Origin: Bacteroidales bacterium
Lineage (GTDB): Bacteria > Bacteroidota > Bacteroidia > Bacteroidales > DTU049
Length of the DNA: 55,846 bases
Assembly (NCBI GenBank): GCA_016937255.1
Contig: JAFGWG010000105.1
Location: 1 to 55,846, forward strand
Reading direction: 5' to 3'
Shown here piece after piece: positions 8,814-17,424 of this stretch. Below the pieces are notes generated by a model. The model ran no database searches and was not told the DNA's origin. It saw only the letters and a program-made list of their open reading frames with translations. The translations under genes were made by a program, and so were the position numbers. Numbering within the stretch: position 1 is the stretch's first letter; each line of letters opens with the position of its first letter.

Positions 8814-9462
8814 ACGCTTGCTGTTTTTGCTTGATGGTAATTGCTTTTGATTTTATCCGTGCAGAACCTGATTTTTTAGATTCGCTGAAAACATGAAGCC
8901 CCAGTTCTGGATGCACACAGTTCCGCAGTACCTGTCCTCCGTCATGGTTGCCTTTGTAATAAATATTTCCCTTATAGCTGTAGCCAAGCCATTTTTTCAA
9001 TTCTGCTGGAGCTGCTGAAAAAAAGCCTTTCAGTTCGGGTGCATCAAATGGTGCAATGCTGTAATTGCTCCAAAACAGATGCCTCCCGATTTTTACAGAA
9101 GGTTCGACTAACGGATCATAATATGGCGTTATATTCTCGACAGCCCAGCTGCCATCAAAGAAATATTTCAGAAGGAGTATTTCTTCATACAGCTTCAAAT
9201 CAGGATATGTATTGATGGTATGCCGTGTAGCCCTCATCATCTTGCTGTGGCTCTGGCACGGAGGACTGCTCCATATAAAGTCATATTCACGGAAATGATT
9301 AAGCAGGTATGCATGTGCATCGCCTATAACCAGCTTGTCCTTTGGAAAAAGCTTTCTGTAAACCGATGCAATCTGCTCGTTATTCTCAACGGCAGTTACA
9401 TTCACGTTTTTCCAATACCTGCGGTTTCCGCCAAGGCCACTATATAAGTTCAGTACTTTCAT
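8797..9462 (-). CDS. DNA cytosine C5-methyltransferase-like protein
   Basis: The 221-aa product begins with a C5-methylase motif I (LNLYSGLGG, residues 4-12) and has motif IV SSPPCQSHS with the candidate catalytic Cys near residue 69. It is short: the target-recognition region and motifs IX-X of full C5-methylases are not evident, so specificity is unknown and it may methylate in a partner-dependent way. Residues 203-214 are the IKSKAITIKQKQ version of the C-terminal motif shared with the helicase and the adenine methylase. ATGA overlap with the upstream methylase and a 17-bp overlap with the helicase show translational coupling of a three-gene module. Confidence 0.85.
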   Translation of the reverse strand: MKVLNLYSGLGGNRRYWKNVNVTAVENNEQIASVYRKLFPKDKLVIGDAHAYLLNHFREYDFIWSSPPCQSHSKMMRATRHTINTYPDLKLYEEILLLKYFFDGSWAVENITPYYDPLVEPSVKIGRHLFWSNYSIAPFDAPELKGFFSAAPAELKKWLGYSYKGNIYYKGNHDGGQVLRNCVHPELGLHVFSESKKSGSARIKSKAITIKQKQQAYEIRY

Positions 9463-10556
9463 ACCAGCTTTTGTTTTAAAATAATAGCCTTTGCTTTAAG
9501 CTTTTGAAGCTGTTTCGTCCGAGAATCTGAATTTTCTAAACCGACTCTGGACCATAGCTCTTCATGGGAATTGACCTCGGTGCTGTGCAGCTTATTTTTA
9601 AGGGGAGCTGCTCCATTGGGAACAGACTTTGCTCCATCAATCAGAATTAACCGTGTATTGATTGAAGTGCCTTGCCTTGAATAGAGCTTTTTACCGTTGA
9701 CGGGAATTATATCTTCGACATTGTAAAAGTGATGGAGATAGTTCAGGAAAATACGGTTAGTTCCTGCCGTAACCCGACCGTGTTCGTCCCAAGTGGTGTG
9801 ACCTCCAATGATAATTGCAGCCTTGCCGTTATCTTTCATGCACCGCAGGGCTTTTAATGCCATTGCATGTTCCAGCCTTTTGATTTTGAAGTTTCCAAAT
9901 TGTATCGGCTCAGACAGTGAACCGAATGGCGGATTCGTTGCCACACCGTCAAAACTTCGGTCATAAGCCATTGGAGGATTCAGTGCATCCCAGCTTGATA
10001 CTTTTGCAAAAGGCTGTTCTTTTAGATTCGCTAAACGGACATCATCAAGCTCATTCACATAGGTGAAATGATACGGCAATGCTATTGTTAAAAGCCCGTT
10101 TCCTGCTGATGGTTCTAAATACTTTGGGAAATCACTCTTATCATTCGTTAGATGGGCATTTCCAACAATTTTGCCTTTCGTATTTTTAACGATTCCCTTG
10201 AATACTTTATATCCCGAAAGGTTATTGCTTTTCAGGATATAGCTCGATGCAAGAAATGAAATTGGTGCAGGCGTAGAATACTGCTGCATCAGTACGCTCA
10301 TGCTGGTCCTCATGGACAAGTTTACCTGTGACTGGTATAGGGCTACAATTTCAAGATACTTCTGATGTGCTGTAAGGGAACTGTCATTGGCAATATCACG
10401 GGCATTCAGTACTATTGCCAGTTCAGTAAATTCCTTGACCAGATTTTTATTGGCAATGCCAAAGCCTTTCGCAACTCTTTCGATAGTTGTTTTTGAATGC
10501 TTATTGCCATTGCGTAAATCCTCACGTATTCTTGATATGTAGCCCTTCTTATTCAT
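9459..10556 (-). CDS. N6-adenine DNA methyltransferase
   Basis: The 365-aa protein shows a helical N-terminal part (1-80), a segment QQYSTPAPI near residue 91 typical of methylases of the Eco57I/DarB type, motif I EPSAGNG near 147, and catalytic motif IV NPPFGS near 207. It should transfer a methyl group from SAM to adenine N6. The architecture corresponds to the N-terminal half of P1 DarB, with the helicase half encoded two genes downstream. Residues 353-364 (LKAKAIILKQKL) form the C-terminal motif shared by this module. It could protect the element's own DNA from restriction. Confidence 0.9.
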   Translation of the reverse strand: MNKKGYISRIREDLRNGNKHSKTTIERVAKGFGIANKNLVKEFTELAIVLNARDIANDSSLTAHQKYLEIVALYQSQVNLSMRTSMSVLMQQYSTPAPISFLASSYILKSNNLSGYKVFKGIVKNTKGKIVGNAHLTNDKSDFPKYLEPSAGNGLLTIALPYHFTYVNELDDVRLANLKEQPFAKVSSWDALNPPMAYDRSFDGVATNPPFGSLSEPIQFGNFKIKRLEHAMALKALRCMKDNGKAAIIIGGHTTWDEHGRVTAGTNRIFLNYLHHFYNVEDIIPVNGKKLYSRQGTSINTRLILIDGAKSVPNGAAPLKNKLHSTEVNSHEELWSRVGLENSDSRTKQLQKLKAKAIILKQKLV

Positions 10557-10565
10557 CCTCGGTTG

Positions 10566-11066
10566 CTATTGCAGTATCAGGGCAAAATAGAACAGCCCGA
10601 TAAAAACTTCGATTGACATGGTAAGCTCAAGGCACCAGATACGCTTTCTGCCAAGCAGGACAGCAAGCAGTGCAGACACTGCAATAATTGCAGAGTATCG
10701 GAAACTGTTCAGGTTGAGCCAGAAACTTAATCCAAGCATTGCAAATCCGCTAATTGCAGAGGTGTAGTGCGATATTCTCAAAAAAAGATTCCGCTTGAAA
10801 TCTGAGAATGCACCGACACCGAAGATGCCGATTCCTCCGCCTATTATCCACCATTGCGGAGTATCCTTTAGGAATATCCCTGTGATAATTATTGAAAGAC
10901 CGCAAATCCACATAACCACTTCAAACATCAGCTTGAATGGCTTTTTCAGGAAATAATTGCTGTCTGAAATCGACTTGCGGATTCCGTATTCTGCAATAAT
11001 TACCTGCAGGTATAAACACAAAGCAATAAATGCTATCAGCAGGCTTGATATTACAAGTGTTTTCAT
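10566..11066 (-). CDS. Polytopic membrane protein
   Basis: The 166-aa protein has about five hydrophobic helices (residues about 3-25, 46-66, 72-88, 100-122, 125-160) separated by short basic loops. I do not recognise the family. In this operon it lies between the spike gene and the DarB-like module, 9 bp from each. It may be a virion membrane protein or an inner-membrane assembly factor; neither can be proven from sequence. Confidence 0.75.
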   Translation of the reverse strand: MKTLVISSLLIAFIALCLYLQVIIAEYGIRKSISDSNYFLKKPFKLMFEVVMWICGLSIIITGIFLKDTPQWWIIGGGIGIFGVGAFSDFKRNLFLRISHYTSAISGFAMLGLSFWLNLNSFRYSAIIAVSALLAVLLGRKRIWCLELTMSIEVFIGLFYFALILQ

Positions 11067-11075
11067 AGTTCCCCC

Positions 11076-13319
11076 TTAACTTGTTCTGCCCATTCTTAAA
11101 ACTGACCCGTCTGCTGTAATATCAAAATTGGTTACTCCTGCATTTGTCAGGGCAGTAACAAACTCCAATAATACAGTCGGGATATTCTGCAAATTCGTAT
11201 TCCAATCTGCTCCGGCTGATCCTCCGCCATCTTTCATAGCCTGTACAAAAGCTTCGTCCTCTTCGGGGTAGCTCCGCTTTGCAGTGTTGGCTTCTATTGC
11301 CAATGCCTGTTCGGGTGTTATGGTAACTGGCCTGTTTTGGATATTGGTTTCCCAGTCAGCCCCGGCAGTTGCACCTTCTTCAATCCCTGCTAGCTTGTCT
11401 GAATCAGCTTGCGGATAGCTGTTCTTCTGGCTGTTCGTCTCGATGGCGTTTGCCTGTTCTGAAGAAATAGTCACGGGCTTATTCTGGATATTTGTATTCC
11501 AGTCTGCACCAGCTGTCGCACCATTCTCAATACCTACAAGCTTATCAGCATCTGCCTGTGGGTAGCTCACCTTTTGGGTGTTCGCCTCAATTGCGAGTGA
11601 TTGTTCTGCGGTAATAGTTACAGGTCTGTTTTGGATATTGGTTTCCCAGTCGCCCCCAGCAGTTGCCCCGTCTTCTATACCAGCAAGCTTGTCTGCATCA
11701 ACTTGGGGATAGCTGTTTTTTGCAGTATTTGCCTCAATTGCCAATGCCTGTTCCGGGGTTATAGTTAGGGGCTTGTTCTGGACATTTGTCTCCCAATCTG
11801 CTCCGGCAGTTGCACCTTCCTCAATGCCTGCAAGTTTCTCAGAATCAGCCAGCGGATAGCTGACCTTCTGCGTGTTCGCCTCAATGGCTGCCGACTGCTC
11901 TGCGGTGATTGTTATCGGTCGGTTCTGCACGTTCGTTTCCCAGTCTGCACCGACAGTTGCACCTTCTTCAATATTAGCAAGCTTATCAGCATCTTCCTGT
12001 GGGTAGCTCCGTTTCTGGTTGTTCGCCTGAATATCATTTGCCTGCTGTGTCGAGATAGTGACTGGCTTGTTTGCAACGTTTGTGTTCCAATCGGCACCAG
12101 CTGTCGCACCTTCGTCGATACCTGCCAGCTTTTCGGCATCCTCTCTCGGATAGCTGTACTTCAGGTTATTGTTTTCTATTGCTGTTGCCTGTTCAGCAGT
12201 TATGGTAACTGGCTTATTTGCCACATTGGTATTCCAGTCAGCTCCGGCAGTTGCACCGACCTCAATGCCTGCAAGCTTTTCAGCATCTGCCTGCGGATAG
12301 GTGTTTTTAAGGTTGTTATTTTCTATTGCCGTAGCCTGTTCGGGTGTAATTGTCGTTGGTGTATTTTCAAGCTCTTGGTAATTTGAAGTGAAATGCAGGT
12401 CATTTTCGAGCTGTGAAATCTTTGTCGGCACGGCAATTCCCATTCCCCCATCAACATCTGCGATAAAGCCTCCGTGAACCTCTATGCCTCCGTTTGGCAG
12501 GTATATCGGACTTTTTTCGGCAATGTGGAGGTCTTCAACATTTCCTGCGATTATCAATGCACCGCTCAGCGACTTGACGATAGATTTCGGTCGGAAATCG
12601 GGTGCTGATTTTGAACGGGCAATATTGATGAAAGAACCGACAGAACCCTTATCCAAGATAGTATCTTCAATATCCCTGTTCAGCTTGAAATATGCCTCGG
12701 AAAATACAATATTGTTGTAGCCCCTGTCTGATACGCAAGCCTGCGGTACTTTCGCATCAAAGCAGCAGTCGTTTATGTACGTTGTGCTGTTCAGGAAAGC
12801 TATTGCACCCGTGCTTTCATCGCTGTATTCAAAGCGGATGTCCTCAAAATTTACGGCACTGTTGTAAATCTCAATCGCCCTGTCACTCTGAAAAACGACA
12901 GGCTTTACGTATGTTCCGACTTCACCTTCTGTCGTATTGCTCAGGGACTTGATGTTTATCTGGTAAGAAAAATCACGGAGTACCAGAAACGTTCCCAAGT
13001 CGTTGATGTACGTCCCGTCCTCAAACATAATATCAATGCTTGCTTTTGAATCGGACGTATATTTCAGAGCCTTCGGGAGCGTGTCAAACAGCATCTGTAA
13101 TTTTGAAAACGGAGTGCCTGAAGGGATAACTATTGCCTTTTTGCTCAGATCATACTTAAACCCCGAAATAAACTGGTCGTCACTCAGGTCAAACACTCCC
13201 TGAAATACTTTGTATTCCCCGTGTTCCATCCCCAGGTATGCGTAATGACCGTCACTGGCCCATTCTCCTTTCTTCAATAACGGCGGAGTATTCCCCCGAA
13301 ACATCTTTATTGTACCCAT
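11076..13319 (-). CDS. Spike/receptor-binding protein with eight 49-aa repeats
   Basis: The 747-aa protein has an N-terminal domain (1-60) that resembles the attachment ends of tail fibres, and a middle region (about 60-300) rich in short beta strands suggesting a beta-helix. It then has eight tandem repeats of about 49 residues (about 319-710) and a short C-terminal tip. Each repeat has the form xPVTITxEQAxAIE, then SYPxxDAEKLAGIExGATAGADWxTN; the KLAGIExGATA part is a widespread phage fibre motif. No signal peptide is present, as expected for a virion protein. It is the best candidate for host recognition. Repeats 1-7 are regular and the eighth diverges. Confidence 0.88.
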   Translation of the reverse strand: MGTIKMFRGNTPPLLKKGEWASDGHYAYLGMEHGEYKVFQGVFDLSDDQFISGFKYDLSKKAIVIPSGTPFSKLQMLFDTLPKALKYTSDSKASIDIMFEDGTYINDLGTFLVLRDFSYQINIKSLSNTTEGEVGTYVKPVVFQSDRAIEIYNSAVNFEDIRFEYSDESTGAIAFLNSTTYINDCCFDAKVPQACVSDRGYNNIVFSEAYFKLNRDIEDTILDKGSVGSFINIARSKSAPDFRPKSIVKSLSGALIIAGNVEDLHIAEKSPIYLPNGGIEVHGGFIADVDGGMGIAVPTKISQLENDLHFTSNYQELENTPTTITPEQATAIENNNLKNTYPQADAEKLAGIEVGATAGADWNTNVANKPVTITAEQATAIENNNLKYSYPREDAEKLAGIDEGATAGADWNTNVANKPVTISTQQANDIQANNQKRSYPQEDADKLANIEEGATVGADWETNVQNRPITITAEQSAAIEANTQKVSYPLADSEKLAGIEEGATAGADWETNVQNKPLTITPEQALAIEANTAKNSYPQVDADKLAGIEDGATAGGDWETNIQNRPVTITAEQSLAIEANTQKVSYPQADADKLVGIENGATAGADWNTNIQNKPVTISSEQANAIETNSQKNSYPQADSDKLAGIEEGATAGADWETNIQNRPVTITPEQALAIEANTAKRSYPEEDEAFVQAMKDGGGSAGADWNTNLQNIPTVLLEFVTALTNAGVTNFDITADGSVLRMGRTS
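11187..12365 (-). repeat. Eight tandem 147-bp coding repeats in the spike gene
   Basis: Eight in-frame units of about 147 bp encode the 49-residue repeat of the spike. Third-position changes are frequent between units while the protein pattern is kept, so selection rather than very recent duplication maintains the array. It could change repeat number by recombination, altering fibre length. Confidence 0.9.
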
Positions 13320-13361
13320 TGCAAAAATATTTTTAGTTCGTTGTGTTTTTTATTATCGCCC

Positions 13362-13961
13362 TCATTGAGGGTAAGCCATTGAATACGCCTGCTCAAACAG
13401 TTCATTGCTGATATAATTAGCACCATTCTCAACCTTGGAAATAGAGAAAACCAGCAGGCGGAGCGTATTCTTTGTAGGCAGGAGCTTTGCTGTCCTGCTG
13501 ACTTTCAGGTCGGCACATACCGTATTGATATAGCTGTCTGTGTTATTCTCAAACCGTGGGGCGTATTCCTCTATCAGCTGCGGCACGGTGCTTTTCCCTT
13601 TCTCAATATCATTTTTCAGGTCTTTAATCATGGCACGGACACCGTAAACAGGAGAGATAAACATTTCAAATCGCCTGTCCTTATTCTGATTCTTCGGGAG
13701 CTTGCCCTGCCACTTGATTTCTGTGTAGATCAGGTTGCCCGGATTATTGTTCCTGATACCTCTTGGAGCATCATTTAGGTAATTGCTTCCTCCATTCCAG
13801 TTCTGAAAATTGGATGGCAGTTTGTTGCTGTTTGTCGTCATATAATTTGAACCTCCTTTCTTGCTGTATCTCCTGCGGATCAGAATAAATGAACCTGCCA
13901 ATAAGCCTGCGGTCAGTACCCCTCCTGAAATAAATAATATCTTCTTTTGCTTCTTTTCCAT
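13362..13961 (-). CDS. Membrane-anchored virion peptidoglycan lyase (RNNNPGN family)
   Basis: The 199-aa product has an N-terminal membrane helix (residues about 8-28) with basic residues after it, a Gly/Asn-rich linker (35-62), and a domain with the motif RGIRNNNPGN near 67-76. That motif marks a lysozyme-like family found as phage structural lytic proteins that help genome entry through the murein. The N-terminal anchor is unusual for an endolysin and fits an enzyme held in a virion membrane. The true endolysin is a different gene at the operon end. 42 bp separate it from the spike gene. Confidence 0.85.
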   Translation of the reverse strand: MEKKQKKILFISGGVLTAGLLAGSFILIRRRYSKKGGSNYMTTNSNKLPSNFQNWNGGSNYLNDAPRGIRNNNPGNLIYTEIKWQGKLPKNQNKDRRFEMFISPVYGVRAMIKDLKNDIEKGKSTVPQLIEEYAPRFENNTDSYINTVCADLKVSRTAKLLPTKNTLRLLVFSISKVENGANYISNELFEQAYSMAYPQ

Positions 13962-13975
13962 TGCCGTGCCGTGTT

Positions 13976-14452
13976 TTATAGAGGGATTCCCCAGCTGTCA
14001 AACTTGGGTTTGATTTTATTGATGTCATCATCGCCTAATTCAGCCTTGAACCATCCGATAAGGTTGTAGTCCTGCCCTAGGAATGCGGCTCTTGTTCCCC
14101 AGAGGTACTGCTTCATTCCGAATGCTTTTATCACCAGGAGCATGTCGTCTTTGGACTGGATCTTATCAATGATGCTGAATATGGTTTTCTCATCCGTACC
14201 AAAGTCAAGCATCGCACCGTACAGCGTATTTGCATACAGAGCCGCATCAGACACACTGATTGTAAGGTTCTTCCTGTTAATGACAGTATCCTTTATTGAC
14301 GGGGCTTCTTTTGTGGAAGTGCCGTCAGGATTCCTTTTGAAAAGCAGCTTCTTGATAGCATAGATACCAATACCTAAACCCAGAACGGGAAGACCGTATT
14401 TGATTCCTTTTGCTATCAAGGCTGCTTTATTTACTGGCGGTAACTGTTGCAC
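13976..14452 (-). CDS. Single-pass membrane protein with annexin-like C-terminal part
   Basis: The 158-aa protein has one N-terminal membrane helix (residues about 12-32, GIKYGLPVLGLGIGIYAIKK), a polar linker, and a helical C-terminal domain (70-155) with the pattern LYGAMLDFGTDEKTIFSIID, reminiscent of an annexin-type repeat. It is probably a minor virion membrane protein. It is 14 bp upstream of the membrane-anchored lyase, and both share the N-terminal anchor plan, suggesting they sit in the same membrane. The family is not recognised with certainty. Confidence 0.75.
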   Translation of the reverse strand: MQQLPPVNKAALIAKGIKYGLPVLGLGIGIYAIKKLLFKRNPDGTSTKEAPSIKDTVINRKNLTISVSDAALYANTLYGAMLDFGTDEKTIFSIIDKIQSKDDMLLVIKAFGMKQYLWGTRAAFLGQDYNLIGWFKAELGDDDINKIKPKFDSWGIPL

Positions 14453-14476
14453 GGTATCAGTTATTAGATAATCAGG

Positions 14477-14653
14477 TTAAATGTATTTCAAAGCGGTTTT
14501 TACAATTTTGGGGTTCTTGGCTACCTTGGTCAGAAGCTTAATCATATCTTGCTGTTCAACCTTGTTCACCGCATTCTGCAAAAGGTTTCCTACCTGTTGC
14601 ACTGTGTCTGCGGTATCTGCTTCGATGGTAATCCCTACTTTGAATTTTTTCAT
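14477..14653 (-). CDS. Small 58-aa protein
   Basis: Starting at MKKFKVGI this encodes 58 residues: a short beta strand, then two amphipathic helices (about 14-35 and 38-57). An upstream in-frame ATG at 14674 would add seven residues but sits nearer the preceding gene. No family is recognised. Operon position and codon use like its neighbours support a real gene; a small virion or assembly protein is plausible. Confidence 0.6.
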   Translation of the reverse strand: MKKFKVGITIEADTADTVQQVGNLLQNAVNKVEQQDMIKLLTKVAKNPKIVKTALKYI

Positions 14654-14710
14654 GATAATAGATTTTAGAGCCAAGATTCAAGAACCAAGACTGCTGTTAA
14701 TATGTATTGA

Positions 14711-15823
14711 TTAATCCTCTAAATCTTCAATTTCAAGGTTGTTGCTTTCGGCTTCCACGACTCCTTGAATGGACTGATTCAGGAACATGAGTGTTTTATT
14801 AATGAGTTCAGCCTTGTCAAGGCACAGACCTACGATATTGGCAATCTTGGCTACATCTTGCAACTCCCATGTAGAAAGGGCTTCCGAAAGGTTTTTGATT
14901 ATTGCAGCTTTCTGTTTGTCCTCTGGTGACTGAGGTGTCCCCATTTCAGTAATTTCCACATTAGTCTGCGGAATAAGGGCTGTATCCTGGGGTTCATCAT
15001 CCACGATCCCCAATGCACCTTTCAGCTCATCGGGAGAAAGCCCAAGCAGTTCTGCCGTCTTCGGGCTGTTGCTCAGCAAACGCCCACCGATACCTGAAAT
15101 GACACCGACAGCGACACGCTTCATCAATTCATTTGGTGCATACCCTGCAAGGCGGTTTTCCAGTTCAGCCTTATCGCTTTTCAGTTCCCTGTTTTCACTG
15201 TAATAGCGGTCTTTTTCAGCACGGAGTTCTGCATTTTCATTGCGCAGGCGTTCGTATTTCTCTTCAAGCGTACCGTACCGTGTCTCGAATTTGAAATCGT
15301 CAAGCTGTTTCTGGTAGCTTATCCGCTCAACTTCCTTATTGTTTCCGGAAAGGGCATTGAACACTCCGAACAGTCCTTCAAGTTTTGACTTTGCCTGTTC
15401 GTTCTCGCCTGAAAATAACCCCACAAGCGTATCTAGTTCCCCTAATCCGTTTGTGCTGTTCTGTATCTGGTGCTGTTTCATTTCCTCCTGGATGATTGTC
15501 TGTATCTCGGCTCTCTCCATTGGCTCTTTGGGCGGATTCAGAAGCTTGCTCACATTAATTGTATAGCTATTCAGGCTTCTGGCATTGGGGCTTTTGCCAC
15601 CGAAAACATCAACCCTTAAAATTCCGTGTGCCTGCTTTGCCTTTTCAATGGCACTTTCAATATCACGGTTAAACTTTTCAGTTCCGGCAGTCCTAGATGT
15701 CAGGGCAGTCTCATCGACCCCTGATACAAGGTGTATTTCGTAAGCATACGGATATTTCTGTTCGTCTTCGGAACGCTTGATAAATTCGTATATGCTCTGT
15801 ACCTGTTCTCTGTAATCCAACAT
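14711..15823 (-). CDS. Coiled-coil structural or scaffold-like protein
   Basis: The 370-aa soluble protein has an N-terminal mixed domain (1-100), a segment NGLGELDTLVGLF at about 132-144, and a strong coiled coil at about 165-230 rich in E, K and R. A weakly hydrophobic Gly-rich stretch lies at about 240-260, and the acidic C-terminus ends in EIEDLED. No named domain is recognised. Coiled coil plus acidic tail fits a scaffold or an internal structural protein. The NGLGELD motif resembles EGLAELDEL in the transglutaminase-like protein. It is 7 bp from the upstream gene. Confidence 0.75.
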   Translation of the reverse strand: MLDYREQVQSIYEFIKRSEDEQKYPYAYEIHLVSGVDETALTSRTAGTEKFNRDIESAIEKAKQAHGILRVDVFGGKSPNARSLNSYTINVSKLLNPPKEPMERAEIQTIIQEEMKQHQIQNSTNGLGELDTLVGLFSGENEQAKSKLEGLFGVFNALSGNNKEVERISYQKQLDDFKFETRYGTLEEKYERLRNENAELRAEKDRYYSENRELKSDKAELENRLAGYAPNELMKRVAVGVISGIGGRLLSNSPKTAELLGLSPDELKGALGIVDDEPQDTALIPQTNVEITEMGTPQSPEDKQKAAIIKNLSEALSTWELQDVAKIANIVGLCLDKAELINKTLMFLNQSIQGVVEAESNNLEIEDLED

Positions 15824-15830
15824 AATCGTT

Positions 15831-16187
15831 TCAGTTTCTGTGGGGAATGATCTTTACAAATTCCAGCCTGTACGGCTTAAAATCTGCCGACTGGGTTTTG
15901 ATGTCGATATAGTCTGTGAACACCTGATAGCGGTATTCATCCATAAAATCGTATTCTTCTGGTGTTGCAGTAAATATGTTGTCGCTGCTTACCATTTCCA
16001 GTTCCTCAATGCTTGCAGGGATTCCTTTTGTGTTGAGAATCCACATGTCGTTCTTCAGGTCCAGCGAAATATCTGCACCTGTAATATTTACAACCACAGG
16101 CTTCAGCTGGTAGCTGTCGATAGTCCGCATACCTGCAACACGGTCTTTCGCTATGCTATGCAGTAACTCGCTCGTGTTCATATTCAA
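15831..16187 (-). CDS. Small beta-rich putative virion protein
   Basis: The 118-aa product is soluble, with predicted strands around residues 28-45 (VVVNITGADISLDL) and 85-115. Its start overlaps the upstream gene by 32 bp; an alternative ATG two codons in is possible. I do not recognise the family. Being in the block of beta-rich genes between the coiled-coil protein and the capsid candidates, it is likely structural. Confidence 0.7.
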   Translation of the reverse strand: MNMNTSELLHSIAKDRVAGMRTIDSYQLKPVVVNITGADISLDLKNDMWILNTKGIPASIEELEMVSSDNIFTATPEEYDFMDEYRYQVFTDYIDIKTQSADFKPYRLEFVKIIPHRN

Positions 16188-16944
16188 TATAGATTCTGAT
16201 GGTCAGTGTATTGTCCCCGCTGTTTTTGTTGCTCTTGAAAACCGCATGGAGGTTGCTGTTCACTTCCAGCGGTTCATGGAACGGGATGATCTCCTTGCTC
16301 ATGTTGCGAACCTTGCGGTTTGCTGTTACCATATAATCCCTCAGCAGAAAGCTGTTGCCGTTTACCAATAAGCTGATATTTCCGCATTCGTATGGCTCCG
16401 GACGCTTATAAACTTTTAAAGGGCGGATGAAAACATCTGATTTATGCAGGTATGCAAACATCATTGTCCTCTGTGCTATCAGGTCTGCGAATTCCAGATT
16501 TGAAAGGGTCTTTCCTTTCTCATAAATATCAGATTCGTTGTAGAGATAATCCGCAAACTGGGTATTGAACAGCTCTGCAATGCTGTCATTCAGCGATGCC
16601 TGTTCGGCTTCTGAAAGACAGGTGTACTTGAGGTTATTGCTCAGAATATTTACAATCTCAGGCAGAATGTCCGATTCAAAAAAATCCTTGCTCTCAGCCA
16701 CTGTTGCCCTGGTCCGCAGGTAAGAGTAAAACAGGCTGGTTATCCCTTCACTCAGCAATAAATCAGAAATCAGGTTCTGAGGAAAAATCAAATCCTGCGA
16801 ATCATCTTCAAGCTCAGATTCCTGCTTAACCGTTGCATTTACCGCAATTCCCGTTATGAGCTTGCAGGATGCAGGCAGCAAGTCCTGTTCATTAAAATGG
16901 CTGTTGTCTGCCGAATGCTTCGTTATTACAAAATATCTTTTCAT
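16156..16944 (-). CDS. Putative virion protein with beta-rich C-terminus
   Basis: The 262-aa protein starts with a short strand, has a mostly helical centre (60-165), and ends in an approximately 90-residue beta-rich domain (about 170-258: ISLLVNGNSFLL, later LTIRIYIEYE). No family is recognised and no membrane segment is seen. The C-terminal strand pattern resembles that of the 128-aa neighbour (VRVYLLAEVE), so the two may share a beta-sandwich fold. A vertex, spike-base or minor capsid protein is plausible. Confidence 0.75.
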   Translation of the reverse strand: MKRYFVITKHSADNSHFNEQDLLPASCKLITGIAVNATVKQESELEDDSQDLIFPQNLISDLLLSEGITSLFYSYLRTRATVAESKDFFESDILPEIVNILSNNLKYTCLSEAEQASLNDSIAELFNTQFADYLYNESDIYEKGKTLSNLEFADLIAQRTMMFAYLHKSDVFIRPLKVYKRPEPYECGNISLLVNGNSFLLRDYMVTANRKVRNMSKEIIPFHEPLEVNSNLHAVFKSNKNSGDNTLTIRIYIEYEHERVTA

Positions 16945-16962
16945 TTTCAGGAGATATTGGTG

Positions 16963-17349
16963 CTATTTCTTCTTTTCAACCTCTGCGAGCAGATACACTC
17001 TCACGTTGTAGCTGTCATTGACCGCAAGGTTCTCGCTGTCGTCCTTGTAGATGATCCGTACAGGGCTGTTCTTGGCTTTTTCATCCATCGGGAAAGCAAC
17101 ATCCTTTATGCTCATATCATCGTTGTGATGGAGCAGAGCCACTTCCGTATCATCGGGGATTATCTCGGTATCATCAACCCATACCCTCAGCGTTGCCCCC
17201 GGCAGTGCCTGCGGATTTGACAGCCTGAGAAATATACCCTTGATGCGGTCGTGTTCGGTTTTTGTATTGCCGTTGAACTCGAAGGTCTGGCCTTTCTTGA
17301 CCTCGAACTTCACCACCTGCAGCTTCTTTATGTTTTCTTGTTTTTCCAT
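16963..17349 (-). CDS. Small beta-sandwich protein, minor capsid candidate
   Basis: The 128-aa protein is almost entirely predicted beta: strands around residues 9-17, 20-26, 36-45, 55-65, 85-100 and 110-125. It has the size of a single jelly roll. It lies 18 bp before the 262-aa gene and 75 bp after the 281-aa gene. Viruses with vertical single jelly-roll capsids have a small and a large capsid protein of about this size difference, which makes this pair worth modelling. The assignment is inference only. Confidence 0.72.
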   Translation of the reverse strand: MEKQENIKKLQVVKFEVKKGQTFEFNGNTKTEHDRIKGIFLRLSNPQALPGATLRVWVDDTEIIPDDTEVALLHHNDDMSIKDVAFPMDEKAKNSPVRIIYKDDSENLAVNDSYNVRVYLLAEVEKKK

Positions 17350-17424
17350 GCTTTCCTAAATTGAAAAAGGGGACGGTTCACATACCGCTAGCCGCCCCCC
17401 GAACGATTATGACGTTACAAATAC

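Noticed and set aside
11187-12365. Regular repeats that could suggest a CRISPR array
   Set aside because: The period is 147 bp, the repeats are coding and in frame, and there are no unique spacers; they belong to the spike protein.
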